Of a stretch of 21,635 bases of DNA, positions 1 to 7,749 are shown piece after piece. The stretch's first letter is position 1; every line of letters begins with the position of its first letter. Origin of the DNA: a virus. The notes beneath the pieces are model-generated. The model was not told where the DNA came from. It worked only from the letters and a program-made list of their open reading frames with translations, and searched no databases. Made by a program: the position numbers and the translations under genes. The DNA lies in IMG/VR virus record IMGVR_UViG_3300047550_002242, positions 1 to 21,635 of that record, one strand, 5' to 3'.

Positions 1-932
1 CTGCCGAAGTTCCTGCTGAAGAAGCTGAAGAGACTGAGGAAGAACAAGTTAGTCAGTTTACAGCTCTCTCAAGAGACCTTTTTAAACTAGGTGTGTTTTC
101 AAAGGATGAAGACGAAGAGGATATAGCAATCTCCACTCCTGAAGAATTCCTTGAAAGATTTAACCAAGAAAAGAAAAGAGGTGCAATTGAAGTGGTAAAT
201 AACTTCATTAGTCAGTTTGGTGAAGATTACCAACAGGCTTTTGATGCCATCTTTGTAAAAGGAGTTGATCCAAAAGAATATTTCGGTGCATATAATAGTA
301 TACAGAGTTTTTCAGAAATGGATCTGTCACAAGAAACAAATCAAGTGGCAGTTTTAAAACAAGCTCTAACAGACCAAGGATTTGATCCTGAGGATATTAC
401 AACAGAAATAGAGCGTCTGAAAAACTATGGTGATCTCGAAACAGTTGCACAAAAGCACCACAAAGTGCTGATTAAGAAGGAAGCTGCAAAGCTTCAGCAA
501 TTAGAACAACAACGTGAGAGAGAATTACAACAACAGGCTGCTATGAAACAGCAGTATGTTGCAAATGTTCAAACTGTTTTGCAAGATAAGCTCAAAACAA
601 AAGAGTTTGACGGGATACCAATCAATCCCAAACTGGCTGGTGAACTACAAGATTTCCTTCTAGTGGATAGGTATAAAACAAGCTCTGGTGAAACACTTAC
701 AGAATTTGACCGTACAATACTAGAACTGAAGCGTCCTGAGAATCATGAAATGAAAGTGAAGGTGGCTCTCTTACTCAAAATCCTTGAGAAAGATCCCACA
801 CTCTCTACGATTCAAAAGACTGGCATCACCAAAAAGTCTAATGATTTGTTTGGTGAGGTTGCAAGACAAGCAAGTAAGTCTTCAGTGAAATCTAGCAGTA
901 AGCCAAATAAGCCCAATTCATGGTTTCTGTAA
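1..932 (+). CDS. Putative capsid scaffold-like protein (5' partial)
   Basis: The frame is open from the first complete codon at 3 to the stop at 930-932, so the gene begins upstream; a GTG at 93 is internal and not needed as a start. The first visible residues are very acidic (AEVPAEEAEETEEEQ). The middle is a long charged, Gln-rich helix (KKEAAKLQQLEQQRERELQQ, then AAMKQQ) that should form a coiled coil, and the C-terminus is Ser/Lys-rich and ends NSWFL. An acidic, helical protein directly before the major capsid gene is the usual position and build of a scaffolding protein, which would guide shell assembly and leave the mature particle. The scaffold role is inference from position and composition; I recognise no catalytic or protease motif. 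Arg is often AGA here, unlike the capsid gene that follows 36 nt later. Confidence 0.6.
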   Translation, partial: AEVPAEEAEETEEEQVSQFTALSRDLFKLGVFSKDEDEEDIAISTPEEFLERFNQEKKRGAIEVVNNFISQFGEDYQQAFDAIFVKGVDPKEYFGAYNSIQSFSEMDLSQETNQVAVLKQALTDQGFDPEDITTEIERLKNYGDLETVAQKHHKVLIKKEAAKLQQLEQQRERELQQQAAMKQQYVANVQTVLQDKLKTKEFDGIPINPKLAGELQDFLLVDRYKTSSGETLTEFDRTILELKRPENHEMKVKVALLLKILEKDPTLSTIQKTGITKKSNDLFGEVARQASKSSVKSSSKPNKPNSWFL

Positions 933-968
933 TTTGATTTATAAACAATAATTTAAAAGATAACACAA

Positions 969-2531
969 ATGGCAATTCAAACAATCCCAGGTTTAACTGG
1001 ATTTACGTATGCTCGTGTGGCTTCTATGGACAAACGTGCTGTAGGAAAGCTTACCGATGCTAACCACCTGGAGAGCTTCCACTCAACTGAGCCTGCTGAT
1101 TACGACAAGAAGATCATCAGCCTCTACACTCAAAGCTCTCTCTACAGCAATGACTTTTTGGACATGATCAACAAGTCAACTCCTTATTACATCGACAATA
1201 ACAGCGATGCATGGAAGTGGCAAGTTCAAGTTCCTTACAAGTTCCCTAAGATCATTGACATCCCCACCTCTACTCAAGATTTGATTGATAGCGGTAAAAC
1301 AGGTATCGATGGTCAAGAGTTCTCTCTTGTATTGGATACCAACGAGTTCTCCAAAAACGCTATTGTTTCTGTAGGTTCTCGTCAGTATGGTCCTCGTTTT
1401 TATGTTATCAAGGATCCCGTTCCTTGGAACATGGGCTATCTCTATTCTTTCACTCTTGTTAGTGACAACCCAACAGTTGACTATGTAAACCCAACTTTCC
1501 TCCAGTATGGTATTGAGTTGGAACTGGTTGATGCTGCTATCGGTGAATTCGATCAAGATCTTTTGGGTCTTCCTCGTTTGGGTGAGCAAATCACAATGTT
1601 TGAATCTCTTGGTTCTGCATATGGTTTTGAGCACAAGATCACTGAGTGGGCTGATGACAAAATGATGCGTGATGCTTCTGGTAAGCCTTTGGATATTCTG
1701 GTTTACGCTCCTCAGCGTAGGAACCAACTTCCTCTTACTAGGAACGATGTTAAATGGGAACCATTTATTGAGTTCTGGATGCGTAAGTCTATGCTTGAAT
1801 TGAAAGTTAAGCGTATGATTTGGAGCAAGCCTGGAACAGTTAAAACTAATGGCTCTAAACAAGAATTGAAGCGTACTTCTGCTGGTGTTTATCACAGGAT
1901 GCGTAACAATGGTAACTTGGTACAATACAACCGTGGTGAATTCACTGCAAACCTTATCCGTTCAGTATTCGGTGACCTGTTCTACAGGAGGGTTGATGTG
2001 AAAGATCGTAGGGTTAAAATGTATACTAACGAAGCTGGTTTCGATGTATTCCAACAAGCTTTGAAAAATGACGCTTTGAATTCTGGTCTTACATTCATGG
2101 CTGATTCTGGTAACAGGTATATGCAAGGCGAAGGTCAACACATCACTTACAACTTTGCATTCGATGCAATGGTTACACGTGAGACTGGTCGTGTTGAACT
2201 AATTCACCTGAAAGAACTTGACCTGCCTCAATCTAACCTGGAATTTGGTCAGAACAAGAAGTCTACCCCTGTATTCATGGTATTTGATGTATCTCCAATG
2301 AGCGATGGTTCAATGGTGAACAACATCCGTGAAGTAAGGATGAAAGGTGCTCCTTCAATGACTTGGGGTTATATCGATGGAACTCGCCATCACTTAGGCT
2401 TTGCTAAGTCTCAAGGTATGAGTTCTGCGAACAAATTCCCTGGTTATGAAATATGGATGAAAGATCGTTGTGACGTATTTATCGAAGATCTGTCTCGTAC
2501 AGTGTTGATCGAAGAAATTCCACAGTTCTAA
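969..2531 (+). CDS. Major capsid protein (crAss-like, HK97 fold expected)
   Basis: A 520-residue protein close to the usual ~500 residues of crAss-like capsid proteins. It opens MAIQTIPGLTGFTYARV and has an aromatic stretch AWKWQVQVPYKFPKI at about residues 81-95. It lacks signal peptide and membrane segments. It would form the icosahedral shell; the HK97 fold is expected from the family, not seen directly. The ATG follows an A-rich leader (aagataacacaa) with no Shine-Dalgarno. Codon use is distinctive: Arg is almost entirely CGT or AGG (I find no AGA), with many AAC, AAG, TTC and TAC codons, as expected for the most abundant virion protein. It sits directly after a scaffold-like gene and before a structured non-coding gap, supporting the assignment. 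Confidence 0.85.
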   Translation: MAIQTIPGLTGFTYARVASMDKRAVGKLTDANHLESFHSTEPADYDKKIISLYTQSSLYSNDFLDMINKSTPYYIDNNSDAWKWQVQVPYKFPKIIDIPTSTQDLIDSGKTGIDGQEFSLVLDTNEFSKNAIVSVGSRQYGPRFYVIKDPVPWNMGYLYSFTLVSDNPTVDYVNPTFLQYGIELELVDAAIGEFDQDLLGLPRLGEQITMFESLGSAYGFEHKITEWADDKMMRDASGKPLDILVYAPQRRNQLPLTRNDVKWEPFIEFWMRKSMLELKVKRMIWSKPGTVKTNGSKQELKRTSAGVYHRMRNNGNLVQYNRGEFTANLIRSVFGDLFYRRVDVKDRRVKMYTNEAGFDVFQQALKNDALNSGLTFMADSGNRYMQGEGQHITYNFAFDAMVTRETGRVELIHLKELDLPQSNLEFGQNKKSTPVFMVFDVSPMSDGSMVNNIREVRMKGAPSMTWGYIDGTRHHLGFAKSQGMSSANKFPGYEIWMKDRCDVFIEDLSRTVLIEEIPQF

Positions 2532-2561
2532 TTTCATAGTCCCCTTACAGGACAAAACATC

Positions 2562-2605
2562 GAGAAGAGCCTCCCTATCCACTCCCTCCTCAGGGAGGCT
2601 CTCTC
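2562..2605 (+). terminator. Strong hairpin after the capsid gene (terminator or mRNA 3' stabiliser)
   Basis: An 11-bp perfect stem pairs AGAGCCTCCCT (2566-2576) with AGGGAGGCTCT (2592-2602) around a 15-nt loop. Three more pairs (GAG 2562-2564 with CTC 2603-2605) form beyond one bulged A. It begins about 30 nt after the capsid stop. No U-run follows (next bases are AAAAC), so classical intrinsic termination is uncertain; attenuation or protection of the capsid mRNA 3' end fits as well. Confidence 0.6.
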
Positions 2606-2612
2606 AAAACTA

Positions 2613-2668
2613 CAGATGGATGATTTGTGCAAGTGCACAACTGCATTCCCTTCGATGGGGACCATCTG
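2613..2668 (+). ncRNA. Predicted three-way-junction RNA element
   Basis: A closing stem pairs CAGATGG (2613-2619) with CCATCTG (2662-2668). Inside it are two hairpins: TTGTGC (2625-2630) with GCACAA (2635-2640) around a 4-nt AAGT loop, and TTCCC (2646-2650) with GGGGA (2657-2661, one G-U pair) around TTCGAT. The junction has 5, 5 and 0 unpaired bases. It lies in the 168-nt gap between the capsid gene and the next gene, and I find no credible coding frame there. Function is unknown; post-transcriptional control of the capsid or downstream mRNA is an inference. I match no named RNA family. Confidence 0.45.
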
Positions 2669-2699
2669 CAACTTAAAACCAAGTTAAAATAACTACATT

Positions 2700-3668
2700 A
2701 TGGGTAAGACAGGAAAAATCTCTACAATCAAAAGAGAGTACACAACTTCACAATTGCAAACAATGCAAAGTGGATTAGCTGCAAGAGGACTTACAAGAAT
2801 CCCTGGTACAGGCGTATTCAAATATCCTTACAAGGAACTTGATGGTCAGTATAGGACAGGACTTGATCCCAATGCTTCGTACATCCGTAGGATTAAAGAT
2901 CCTCTTGAAAGAGAAATGGAAGTGGAAAGAGTTACAGCTCTTCTTGAAAGACTCCAGAATTCTCTTGGAGGAATTGATTTGTCTCCACGTTCTAAATTCT
3001 GGAACTATGGACTTTCTACATCTGTTGATGATACAATGCATGTGCAGCCTGTAAAACTGATTGATGGAGATAACTACTATGATCTTAGCATTCCTCTTCA
3101 GGAGCTAGCATTCTCATGGTTGCGTGTTCATCCTACAATTGCAAGCTCTTATCAAGCTTGGGAGCGTGGTGAATATCCAGCAGACACTCAGTTCTACGTA
3201 GCTGATGAAGAAATTGAAAATGCTGTCATCTTTAAAAAGAAGCAACTTATCAACAAAGCTATTGCTAAGTTTGATTCAATGACTCCTGAGAAGAAGAGAA
3301 AAGTTGCTCGTTTGTTAGGACTCCCTGTAACAGAAGACACTAAAGAAGAATCAGTGTATAACCAAGTGGATAATGTTCTTAAACAAACAGAATTCAAAAA
3401 TGGTAAATATCAAGGACTCTCTACAGTGGAGGTGTTCAATAGGTTTGCTGATATGAAGGAAAATCTGCTCCACATTAAAGATTTGGTTAAACAAGCACTC
3501 AGTCATTCTGTGTACAGAACTAAACCTAACGGAAAGATTTACGAGGGTGAGTTTGAAATAGCAAAGGATGAAGATGATTTGATAAAGTTCCTTGCTGATG
3601 ACGATAACCAGGATCAACTGCTTACCCTAGAAGGAAAATTGAAAAGTAAAAAATTAGCTTCTGTATGA
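2700..3668 (+). CDS. Conserved virion-assembly protein downstream of the capsid gene
   Basis: A 322-residue protein of unknown biochemical role. The N-terminal ~50 residues are basic and loop-rich. The centre (about 96-190) holds SPRSKFWNYGLSTSV and LQELAFSWLRVHPTIASSYQ. A helical segment around 194-210 reads MTPEKKRKVARLLGLPV, and the C-terminus is acidic then basic (EDDLIKFLADDDNQDQ, then KLKSKK). A protein of this kind following the capsid gene looks familiar from crAss-like phages, where it is virion-associated or assembly-related; that family link is from memory and not verified. The start follows a gap with structured RNA. Its stop overlaps the next gene's ATG (ATGA at 3665-3668), implying coupled translation with the connector-like protein. 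Arg codons shift back to AGA/AGG here, suggesting lower expression than the capsid protein. Confidence 0.6.
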   Translation: MGKTGKISTIKREYTTSQLQTMQSGLAARGLTRIPGTGVFKYPYKELDGQYRTGLDPNASYIRRIKDPLEREMEVERVTALLERLQNSLGGIDLSPRSKFWNYGLSTSVDDTMHVQPVKLIDGDNYYDLSIPLQELAFSWLRVHPTIASSYQAWERGEYPADTQFYVADEEIENAVIFKKKQLINKAIAKFDSMTPEKKRKVARLLGLPVTEDTKEESVYNQVDNVLKQTEFKNGKYQGLSTVEVFNRFADMKENLLHIKDLVKQALSHSVYRTKPNGKIYEGEFEIAKDEDDLIKFLADDDNQDQLLTLEGKLKSKKLASV

Positions 3669-4396
3669 TACCCGTAGATAGTTTATTATATAAAATAGAT
3701 CAGAAACTAAATAAACTATCAACTAACGAACATCAGCAGATCCAACTAGAAGATAAAATATTAGCTTTAAATGAAGCTCAGATAAAGCTGATAAAACAGA
3801 AAGTTGATGGATTTAGCACAGTGTCTGGTTTAGGATTGGACACCTTTAAGAAAAGGTATGAAGATCTTCAAAGTTTGGTGGTAAATTATGCCCACCAACC
3901 CCTGACGTTAACTTTAAAAAACACACAACTAAATCAGTGGTTTGCATACTTGCATGAGTTAGATCCTAAATACATGTTCTATATTGATAGTTATGTATTA
4001 GCTAACAAAGGTAGATGTAAAGATAGAAAGATTTGGATAAACAAAGATCTTGCAAAACATGGTGACTTGTCACTTCTTTTAAACAACGATCATTACAAAC
4101 CTTCTTTTGAATACCAAGAGACTTTCAACTTTATATCATCTGATGAGATATCAGTCTTTACAGATGGTACATTTACCCCCACAAAAATTTACATATCGTA
4201 CATGAGATATCCAGTATACATTGATAAAGAAGGATACATCAGATTTGATGGACTTCCTTCTACAAATGTGGACTGCGAACTTGAAGCTTACCTGGAAGAT
4301 GAACTTCTGGACCTGACAGTTCAAAATCTCGCAATGTATACAGAGAATCAGTCTGCTGTCCAAAACTCAGTGTATAGGATACAGACAAACGAATAA
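3665..4396 (+). CDS. Head-tail connector / ring-type protein
   Basis: A 243-residue protein with a helical N-terminal half containing KLSTNEHQQIQLEDKILALN and LIKQKV. A beta-rich half follows with PTKIYISYMRYPVYIDKEGY, and then the closing helix CELEAYLEDELLDLTVQNLAM. The combination of an 'IYISYxRYP' strand, a D/C-E-L segment and a terminal helix is typical of phage connector/adaptor proteins that stack under the portal. Its layout resembles that of the protein at 9803-10531: both have an N-terminal 'LST' helix, an LIK-R/K motif, and a 'YLExxxLxLTxQxL' helix near the end. Two ring components derived from one ancestor would fit the multi-ring crAss-like collar. It starts inside the last codons of the previous gene (ATGA overlap). 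Exact ring position cannot be told from sequence. Confidence 0.55.
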   Translation: MIPVDSLLYKIDQKLNKLSTNEHQQIQLEDKILALNEAQIKLIKQKVDGFSTVSGLGLDTFKKRYEDLQSLVVNYAHQPLTLTLKNTQLNQWFAYLHELDPKYMFYIDSYVLANKGRCKDRKIWINKDLAKHGDLSLLLNNDHYKPSFEYQETFNFISSDEISVFTDGTFTPTKIYISYMRYPVYIDKEGYIRFDGLPSTNVDCELEAYLEDELLDLTVQNLAMYTENQSAVQNSVYRIQTNE

Positions 4397-4423
4397 GGTT
4401 TTTAACAATTAAACAAAATAAAA

Positions 4424-5578
4424 ATGGCAGATTTTTCTTTAACTACGCTCTTCGTAGTTCCAGTAGGGCAATCAAGCTTCCCTAGCTCTGGTTCTACGCA
4501 AGATTTGAGTGCTGGCCAAGTAGGTATTTTCTCAAATGCTTATGCAGCTACAAACACTCCTGGTAACTTCCCTTATTTCTACGTTGCTCAAGGTAGAACT
4601 AACACCTATCTTCAAGGCTCTAAAAGGTCTGATAAGATTTCTGGTGCTAGTAACACTGGAAGTAACCACAATGTTACTGAATGGTATAAAGTGAGTGGTT
4701 GTGCTACTCCTGCAAACCAGGTAACAGATGTATCAGGTTGGACTGTAAAGTGTGGCGATGTTGTAACTCTTACACTTCGTGCTCACTCTAGCTACATTGA
4801 TACATTGTATTTCAACGGTTTCACTCGCAGTGTAACTGTTCAAGCTCCTTGTTGTGATTGCGGTGGTGATCCTTGTACAGATGTTGATGTTCCAGCTTTG
4901 ATTGACGAGTTCATTCTTAAGCTTGAGCAAGAAGCTCCTGGCATCAACCCAGACAACATTAGCTTCAACACATTCTATCAATTCCAAAGGATTGGTAATG
5001 ATGCAAATGCTATCCTCCGTATTTCTGGTAAGCCTCTTACTGCTTACGGTCAGCCTTGTGATGTTGCTGCATTCCCTTACGAATATGACAGAATGTACTT
5101 CCGTACTTTCGTGTATTCTGGTCCTGCAACCACTGCTGACTTCATTGTAGCAGATGCTTGTAACATTGTAGCTGAGGCAGTTATCACTCAACGTGCTTCT
5201 TATGCTTCTGGTCAATCTCCTGAGATCAAGCAACTTGAGAAAAACTACTACAGCTATCAAGCAGGTTACCTGAAGCACCTCTACAGAATGGCTGGTTATA
5301 ACGAGAACTTTGAATCTTGGGTTTCTGATGGTACTACCTATGACACCTACTATGTTAAGTTCAACGAGTATGACAAAGCAGCTTACTCTTGGGGTGACTA
5401 CATCAAAGAAGATAGCATGGTGATTATTGCTGTTCCTCAAGCAGCAAGTGCTACTCTTCAGGGCATATTGGAAGATGCATTGGGAAGTGTAAGTGATGAT
5501 AACACATGTATCACAACTACATCTACCACCACAACTGTATGGCCTACAACTTCTACAACTACCACTCTTGTTCCTTAA
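4424..5578 (+). CDS. Abundant virion protein with Cys-rich hinge and Thr-rich C-terminus
   Basis: A 384-residue protein not recognised with certainty. The N-terminal domain (about 1-140) begins MADFSLTTLFVVPVG and contains LSAGQVGIF and YFYVAQGR. A Cys cluster CCDCGGDPC (about 143-151) links it to a second domain with EIKQLEKNYYSYQAGYLKHL and DYIKEDSMVIIAVP. The last ~20 residues are Thr/Ser-rich (TTTSTTTTVWPTTSTTTTLV). Codon choice resembles the capsid gene more than its neighbours (many AAC, TTC, TAC, AAG and CGT codons), which suggests high expression and a high-copy structural part, such as a decoration, tube or head-fibre protein. It starts after an A-rich leader (aaacaaaataaaa) and is followed by a terminator-like hairpin, so it probably ends a transcription unit. 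Function beyond 'structural' is inference. Confidence 0.55.
   Translation: MADFSLTTLFVVPVGQSSFPSSGSTQDLSAGQVGIFSNAYAATNTPGNFPYFYVAQGRTNTYLQGSKRSDKISGASNTGSNHNVTEWYKVSGCATPANQVTDVSGWTVKCGDVVTLTLRAHSSYIDTLYFNGFTRSVTVQAPCCDCGGDPCTDVDVPALIDEFILKLEQEAPGINPDNISFNTFYQFQRIGNDANAILRISGKPLTAYGQPCDVAAFPYEYDRMYFRTFVYSGPATTADFIVADACNIVAEAVITQRASYASGQSPEIKQLEKNYYSYQAGYLKHLYRMAGYNENFESWVSDGTTYDTYYVKFNEYDKAAYSWGDYIKEDSMVIIAVPQAASATLQGILEDALGSVSDDNTCITTTSTTTTVWPTTSTTTTLVP
5513..5566 (+). repeat. Thr-codon tract at a protein C-terminus
   Basis: Runs of ACN codons encode TTT-S-TTTT, then VWP, then TT-S-TTTT, at residues 364-381 of the 384-residue virion protein. Similar tracts occur in three other genes of this window, always at the end of a protein or between domains. 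Confidence 0.85.
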
Positions 5579-5612
5579 TAAAGGGTAGCAGAAGAAACAA
5601 TATCATATAACC

Positions 5613-5660
5613 TAAGCCAGAGGGTGAGAGGATTCAATCTCAAATCCTCTGGCTTATTTA
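5613..5660 (+). terminator. Terminator-like hairpin with an alternative stem
   Basis: TAAGCCAGAGG (5613-5623) pairs perfectly over 11 bp with CCTCTGGCTTA (5646-5656), followed by the AT-rich TTTATTTAG. A competing 8-bp stem, AGAGGATT (5627-5634) with AATCCTCT (5643-5650), uses the same 3' arm, so the two folds exclude each other. The position, after the presumed abundant virion gene and before a new gene at 5672, favours a terminator or attenuator. Confidence 0.65.
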
Positions 5661-5671
5661 TTTAGAAAAAT

Positions 5672-6238
5672 ATGGCGGATCTTAAATTAGACATATTAGT
5701 AATTCCTACGTACAATTTGCAAACATTGGGTATTGCTGATGCGTCAACTTATCCAGATAGTCCTCCTGTAACATCCCCAACCATTACAATAAATGTTCCT
5801 GGTTTTGGCGAAGTTTCTCTCCCTTTCAACACTAATGACTTTAACATCTATACATCTGCTTCTCTAGGACTGACATCAGTTGGTGACCCACTGCTTCCTC
5901 TCCCTGATGGAATATATTATATAAAATATTCTGTAACTCCTGCATATGTAAATTATGTTGATAAAACAATCATACGTGTTGATCAACTTCAAGAAAAGTT
6001 TGACAGCGCATTTATGAAGCTTGATATGATGGAATGTGATTTGGCTATTAGGAAACAACAAAAAGTTGAATTAAATAGCATCTATTATTTTATCCAAGGA
6101 GCTATTGCTGCTGCCAACAATTGTGCTGTGGATACAGCAAACAAACTGTATAATCAGGCCAATCGAATGCTCACTAACTTCACTAAAAATGGTTGTGGTT
6201 GTGGGAATGGTAATAACTATATAAACAATTTTCACTAA
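5672..6238 (+). CDS. Conserved phage structural protein, beta domain plus helical domain
   Basis: A 188-residue protein. The N-terminal part (1-~100) looks beta-rich: LDILVIPTYNLQTLGIADAS, then TYPDSPPVTSPTITINVPGF and LPDGIYYIKYSVTPAYVNYV. The C-terminal part (~104-173) is helical: LQEKFDSAFMKLDMMECDLA and IYYFIQGAIAAANNCA. It ends in a Gly/Cys tail, NGCGCGNGNN. I recognise the general family as one recurring in Bacteroidota phages near fibre genes, but know no assigned function; a fibre base or attachment part is an inference from position. Its stop overlaps the next ATG (TAATG, 6236-6240), linking it to the Cys-rich miniprotein. The start follows an A-rich leader just after the terminator-like hairpin. 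Confidence 0.6.
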   Translation: MADLKLDILVIPTYNLQTLGIADASTYPDSPPVTSPTITINVPGFGEVSLPFNTNDFNIYTSASLGLTSVGDPLLPLPDGIYYIKYSVTPAYVNYVDKTIIRVDQLQEKFDSAFMKLDMMECDLAIRKQQKVELNSIYYFIQGAIAAANNCAVDTANKLYNQANRMLTNFTKNGCGCGNGNNYINNFH

Positions 6239-6381
6239 TGGCAAACTGTAGAAATTGTGGAACAAAAGTAGGTTGCGGTTGTCAATTAATCAATGGACTT
6301 TGCGCAGCTTGTAACATGGCTCTTAAACAAGCCACAAATAGAATAAAAAATGCTATCACCAAGGCTTACAAATTGTATTGA
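6238..6381 (+). CDS. 47-aa Cys-rich zinc-ribbon-like miniprotein
   Basis: A short reading frame starts at the ATG overlapping the previous stop (TAATG) and ends with TGA at 6379-6381. The product begins MANCRNCGTKVGCGC, continues to LCAACNM and closes with a basic helix (ALKQATNRIKNAITKAYKLY). Cys residues at 4, 7, 13, 15, 22 and 25 give two CxxC pairs plus a CxC, as in small treble-clef or zinc-ribbon folds, so metal binding is likely but unproven. The downstream gene starts inside it (32-nt overlap). Tight coupling on both sides supports a real gene despite its size. It could be a virion or assembly cofactor for the neighbouring structural proteins. Confidence 0.6.
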   Translation: MANCRNCGTKVGCGCQLINGLCAACNMALKQATNRIKNAITKAYKLY

Positions 6382-6616
6382 GTGCACAACAATAACTGCA
6401 CTTATGAATGATATTGATTGTAAGCTAACTCAGATGGCTAACAATGAATACAACAATATCGTTTTTTCTCTCAATAAATGTTCTGGTGGACCAGTTATTG
6501 ATGATCTGTTGAATTACAAAAGAATACTAAGATATAAGTATTGTAATCCAGATTATGCAAAATGTTACACAGTGGACATGATTGCTAGTAAAGTTAAACT
6601 CTTAATTCATAAATAA
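6350..6616 (+). CDS. Small conserved phage protein, 88 aa
   Basis: An 88-residue, mostly helical protein of unknown function. Recognisable blocks are RLTNCIECTTI near the start, DIDCKLTQMA, LLNYKRILRYKYCNPDYAKC and the C-terminal VDMIASKVKLL. It carries five Cys residues. The start at 6350 overlaps the preceding miniprotein by 32 nt; a later ATG at 6395 would remove the NCIECT block, which looks like part of the fold, so the earlier start is preferred. It lies between the Cys-rich miniprotein and the tail-collar fibre in one transcript, so a role in fibre or appendage assembly is plausible but not shown. Confidence 0.55.
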   Translation: MLSPRLTNCIECTTITALMNDIDCKLTQMANNEYNNIVFSLNKCSGGPVIDDLLNYKRILRYKYCNPDYAKCYTVDMIASKVKLLIHK

Positions 6617-6623
6617 ACTAAAA

Positions 6624-7739
6624 ATGTCTTGTTCAAATTGTTATAACGGATGTGCTGAAATTGTTTCAGATAGGTGCGTCAAGTACACAGGGATAAATGT
6701 TCCTGTTTTGGGAATTCAGACAGGAGATTCTTTGTCATATGTTGAGCAATCTCTAATACAGTTTCTCACATCTACATTGAATGGTCTAGGAATTCTACCT
6801 ATAGTTAATGACAGCGTACTTTGTGAAGTGGTTAGTAAATATCTCCCAGACTGCGGAGACCTCACCTTGAATGATTATATATCTGCTCTAATTCAGGCAG
6901 CATGTGATCTCCAAGAACAAGTGGACGTTTTGGATGGCAGAGTTGATGTAATTGAAGGAAGTTATTCTATAGGATGTCTAACTGGAGTGACTTCCACCTC
7001 AGGTACACATGCTATTCTGCAAGCTGTTATTACAAAGCTCTGTAGTATAGATGCAAGTTTGGCAGTACTTGCACTTGATGTAGATACAAACTATGTAAAG
7101 ATTGCAGACTTAAATGATCTCATTCAAGCCTACTTAGATAGCATAGCTACAGCAACACAACACTACACAAAAATGGTTCCATACACTGCTGTAGAGTATT
7201 ATGGTTCCCTCTCTAATTTTGATTCAACAGGTGCTGGTCTGGGAGATTGGGTAAATATCTATTTGTGTAACGGACAGAATGGTACACCAGACAAACGTGG
7301 TAGAGTTCCTGTAGGAGCAATTGACCTTGTACCTGGTGGAACTCCAAGTGCTGCTGTAAATCCAGCCACACCAGGTAACCCTAATTATGCTGTAGGTGAT
7401 GTCGCTGGAGCAAATACAATCACTCTTGATGCAACACAAATTCCATCACACACGCATGTAATTACAGATCCTGGACATGATCACTTTGTTTTAGCAAACG
7501 ATAATGCTGCTGCAATTTCATTCTCAGGTGGACCCACTGCATCAGGACCAGTTTCTTCTTACGTAGATTTGTCTGGAAACTTTAGTTACAGAACAGGTGC
7601 AAGTGCATTAACATCTGCTACTATCGGTTTATCAAGTAGTGAAACTACAGGAATAACTGCAGCTTCTACAGGAGGAGGTCTTTCTCACTCAAATATCCAA
7701 CCTGTACTTGCTTGTTACTATATTATGTACATCCCTTAA
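6624..7739 (+). CDS. Tail-collar fibre protein (receptor-binding candidate)
   Basis: A 371-residue fibre. It starts with a Cys motif (MSCSNCYNGC), then a module (about 18-70) with CVKYTGINVPVLGIQTGDSL, which recurs in the next gene. Helical stretches follow, including DVLDGRVDVIEG (about 101-112). The C-terminal half matches the phage tail collar type: YYGSLSNFDSTGAGLGDWVN and GTPDKRGRVPVGA (about 192-232), TQIPSHTHVITDPGHDH (271-287) and the end SHSNIQPVLACYYIMYIP. Collar-domain proteins form trimeric fibre tips, usually for host attachment. H276, H278, H285 and H287 form closely spaced H-x-H pairs, as in fibre tips that bind a metal on the trimer axis. The gene starts after cataaataaactaaaa, with no Shine-Dalgarno. 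The host receptor cannot be inferred. Confidence 0.8.
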   Translation: MSCSNCYNGCAEIVSDRCVKYTGINVPVLGIQTGDSLSYVEQSLIQFLTSTLNGLGILPIVNDSVLCEVVSKYLPDCGDLTLNDYISALIQAACDLQEQVDVLDGRVDVIEGSYSIGCLTGVTSTSGTHAILQAVITKLCSIDASLAVLALDVDTNYVKIADLNDLIQAYLDSIATATQHYTKMVPYTAVEYYGSLSNFDSTGAGLGDWVNIYLCNGQNGTPDKRGRVPVGAIDLVPGGTPSAAVNPATPGNPNYAVGDVAGANTITLDATQIPSHTHVITDPGHDHFVLANDNAAAISFSGGPTASGPVSSYVDLSGNFSYRTGASALTSATIGLSSSETTGITAASTGGGLSHSNIQPVLACYYIMYIP

Positions 7740-7749
7740 ATTTAAATAA

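Noticed and set aside
93-932. GTG at 93 as a start codon
   Set aside because: The same frame is open from base 3 with an acidic, compositionally matching sequence, so the gene begins upstream of the window.
933-956. Possible promoter before the capsid gene (TTTG and TAATTTAA)
   Set aside because: The spacing between the elements is only 12 nt, too short for the Bacteroidota pattern, and the -7 box matches poorly.
1176-1925. 249-codon open frame on the minus strand inside the capsid gene
   Set aside because: Low-complexity, unconvincing product. Long antisense frames arise because the codon-biased sense gene avoids TTA, CTA and TCA. The same explains the minus-strand frame at 4733-5440.
2394-2582. 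Minus-strand frame reaching into the gap after the capsid gene
   Set aside because: Mostly antisense to the capsid gene; the gap part is explained by a palindromic hairpin.
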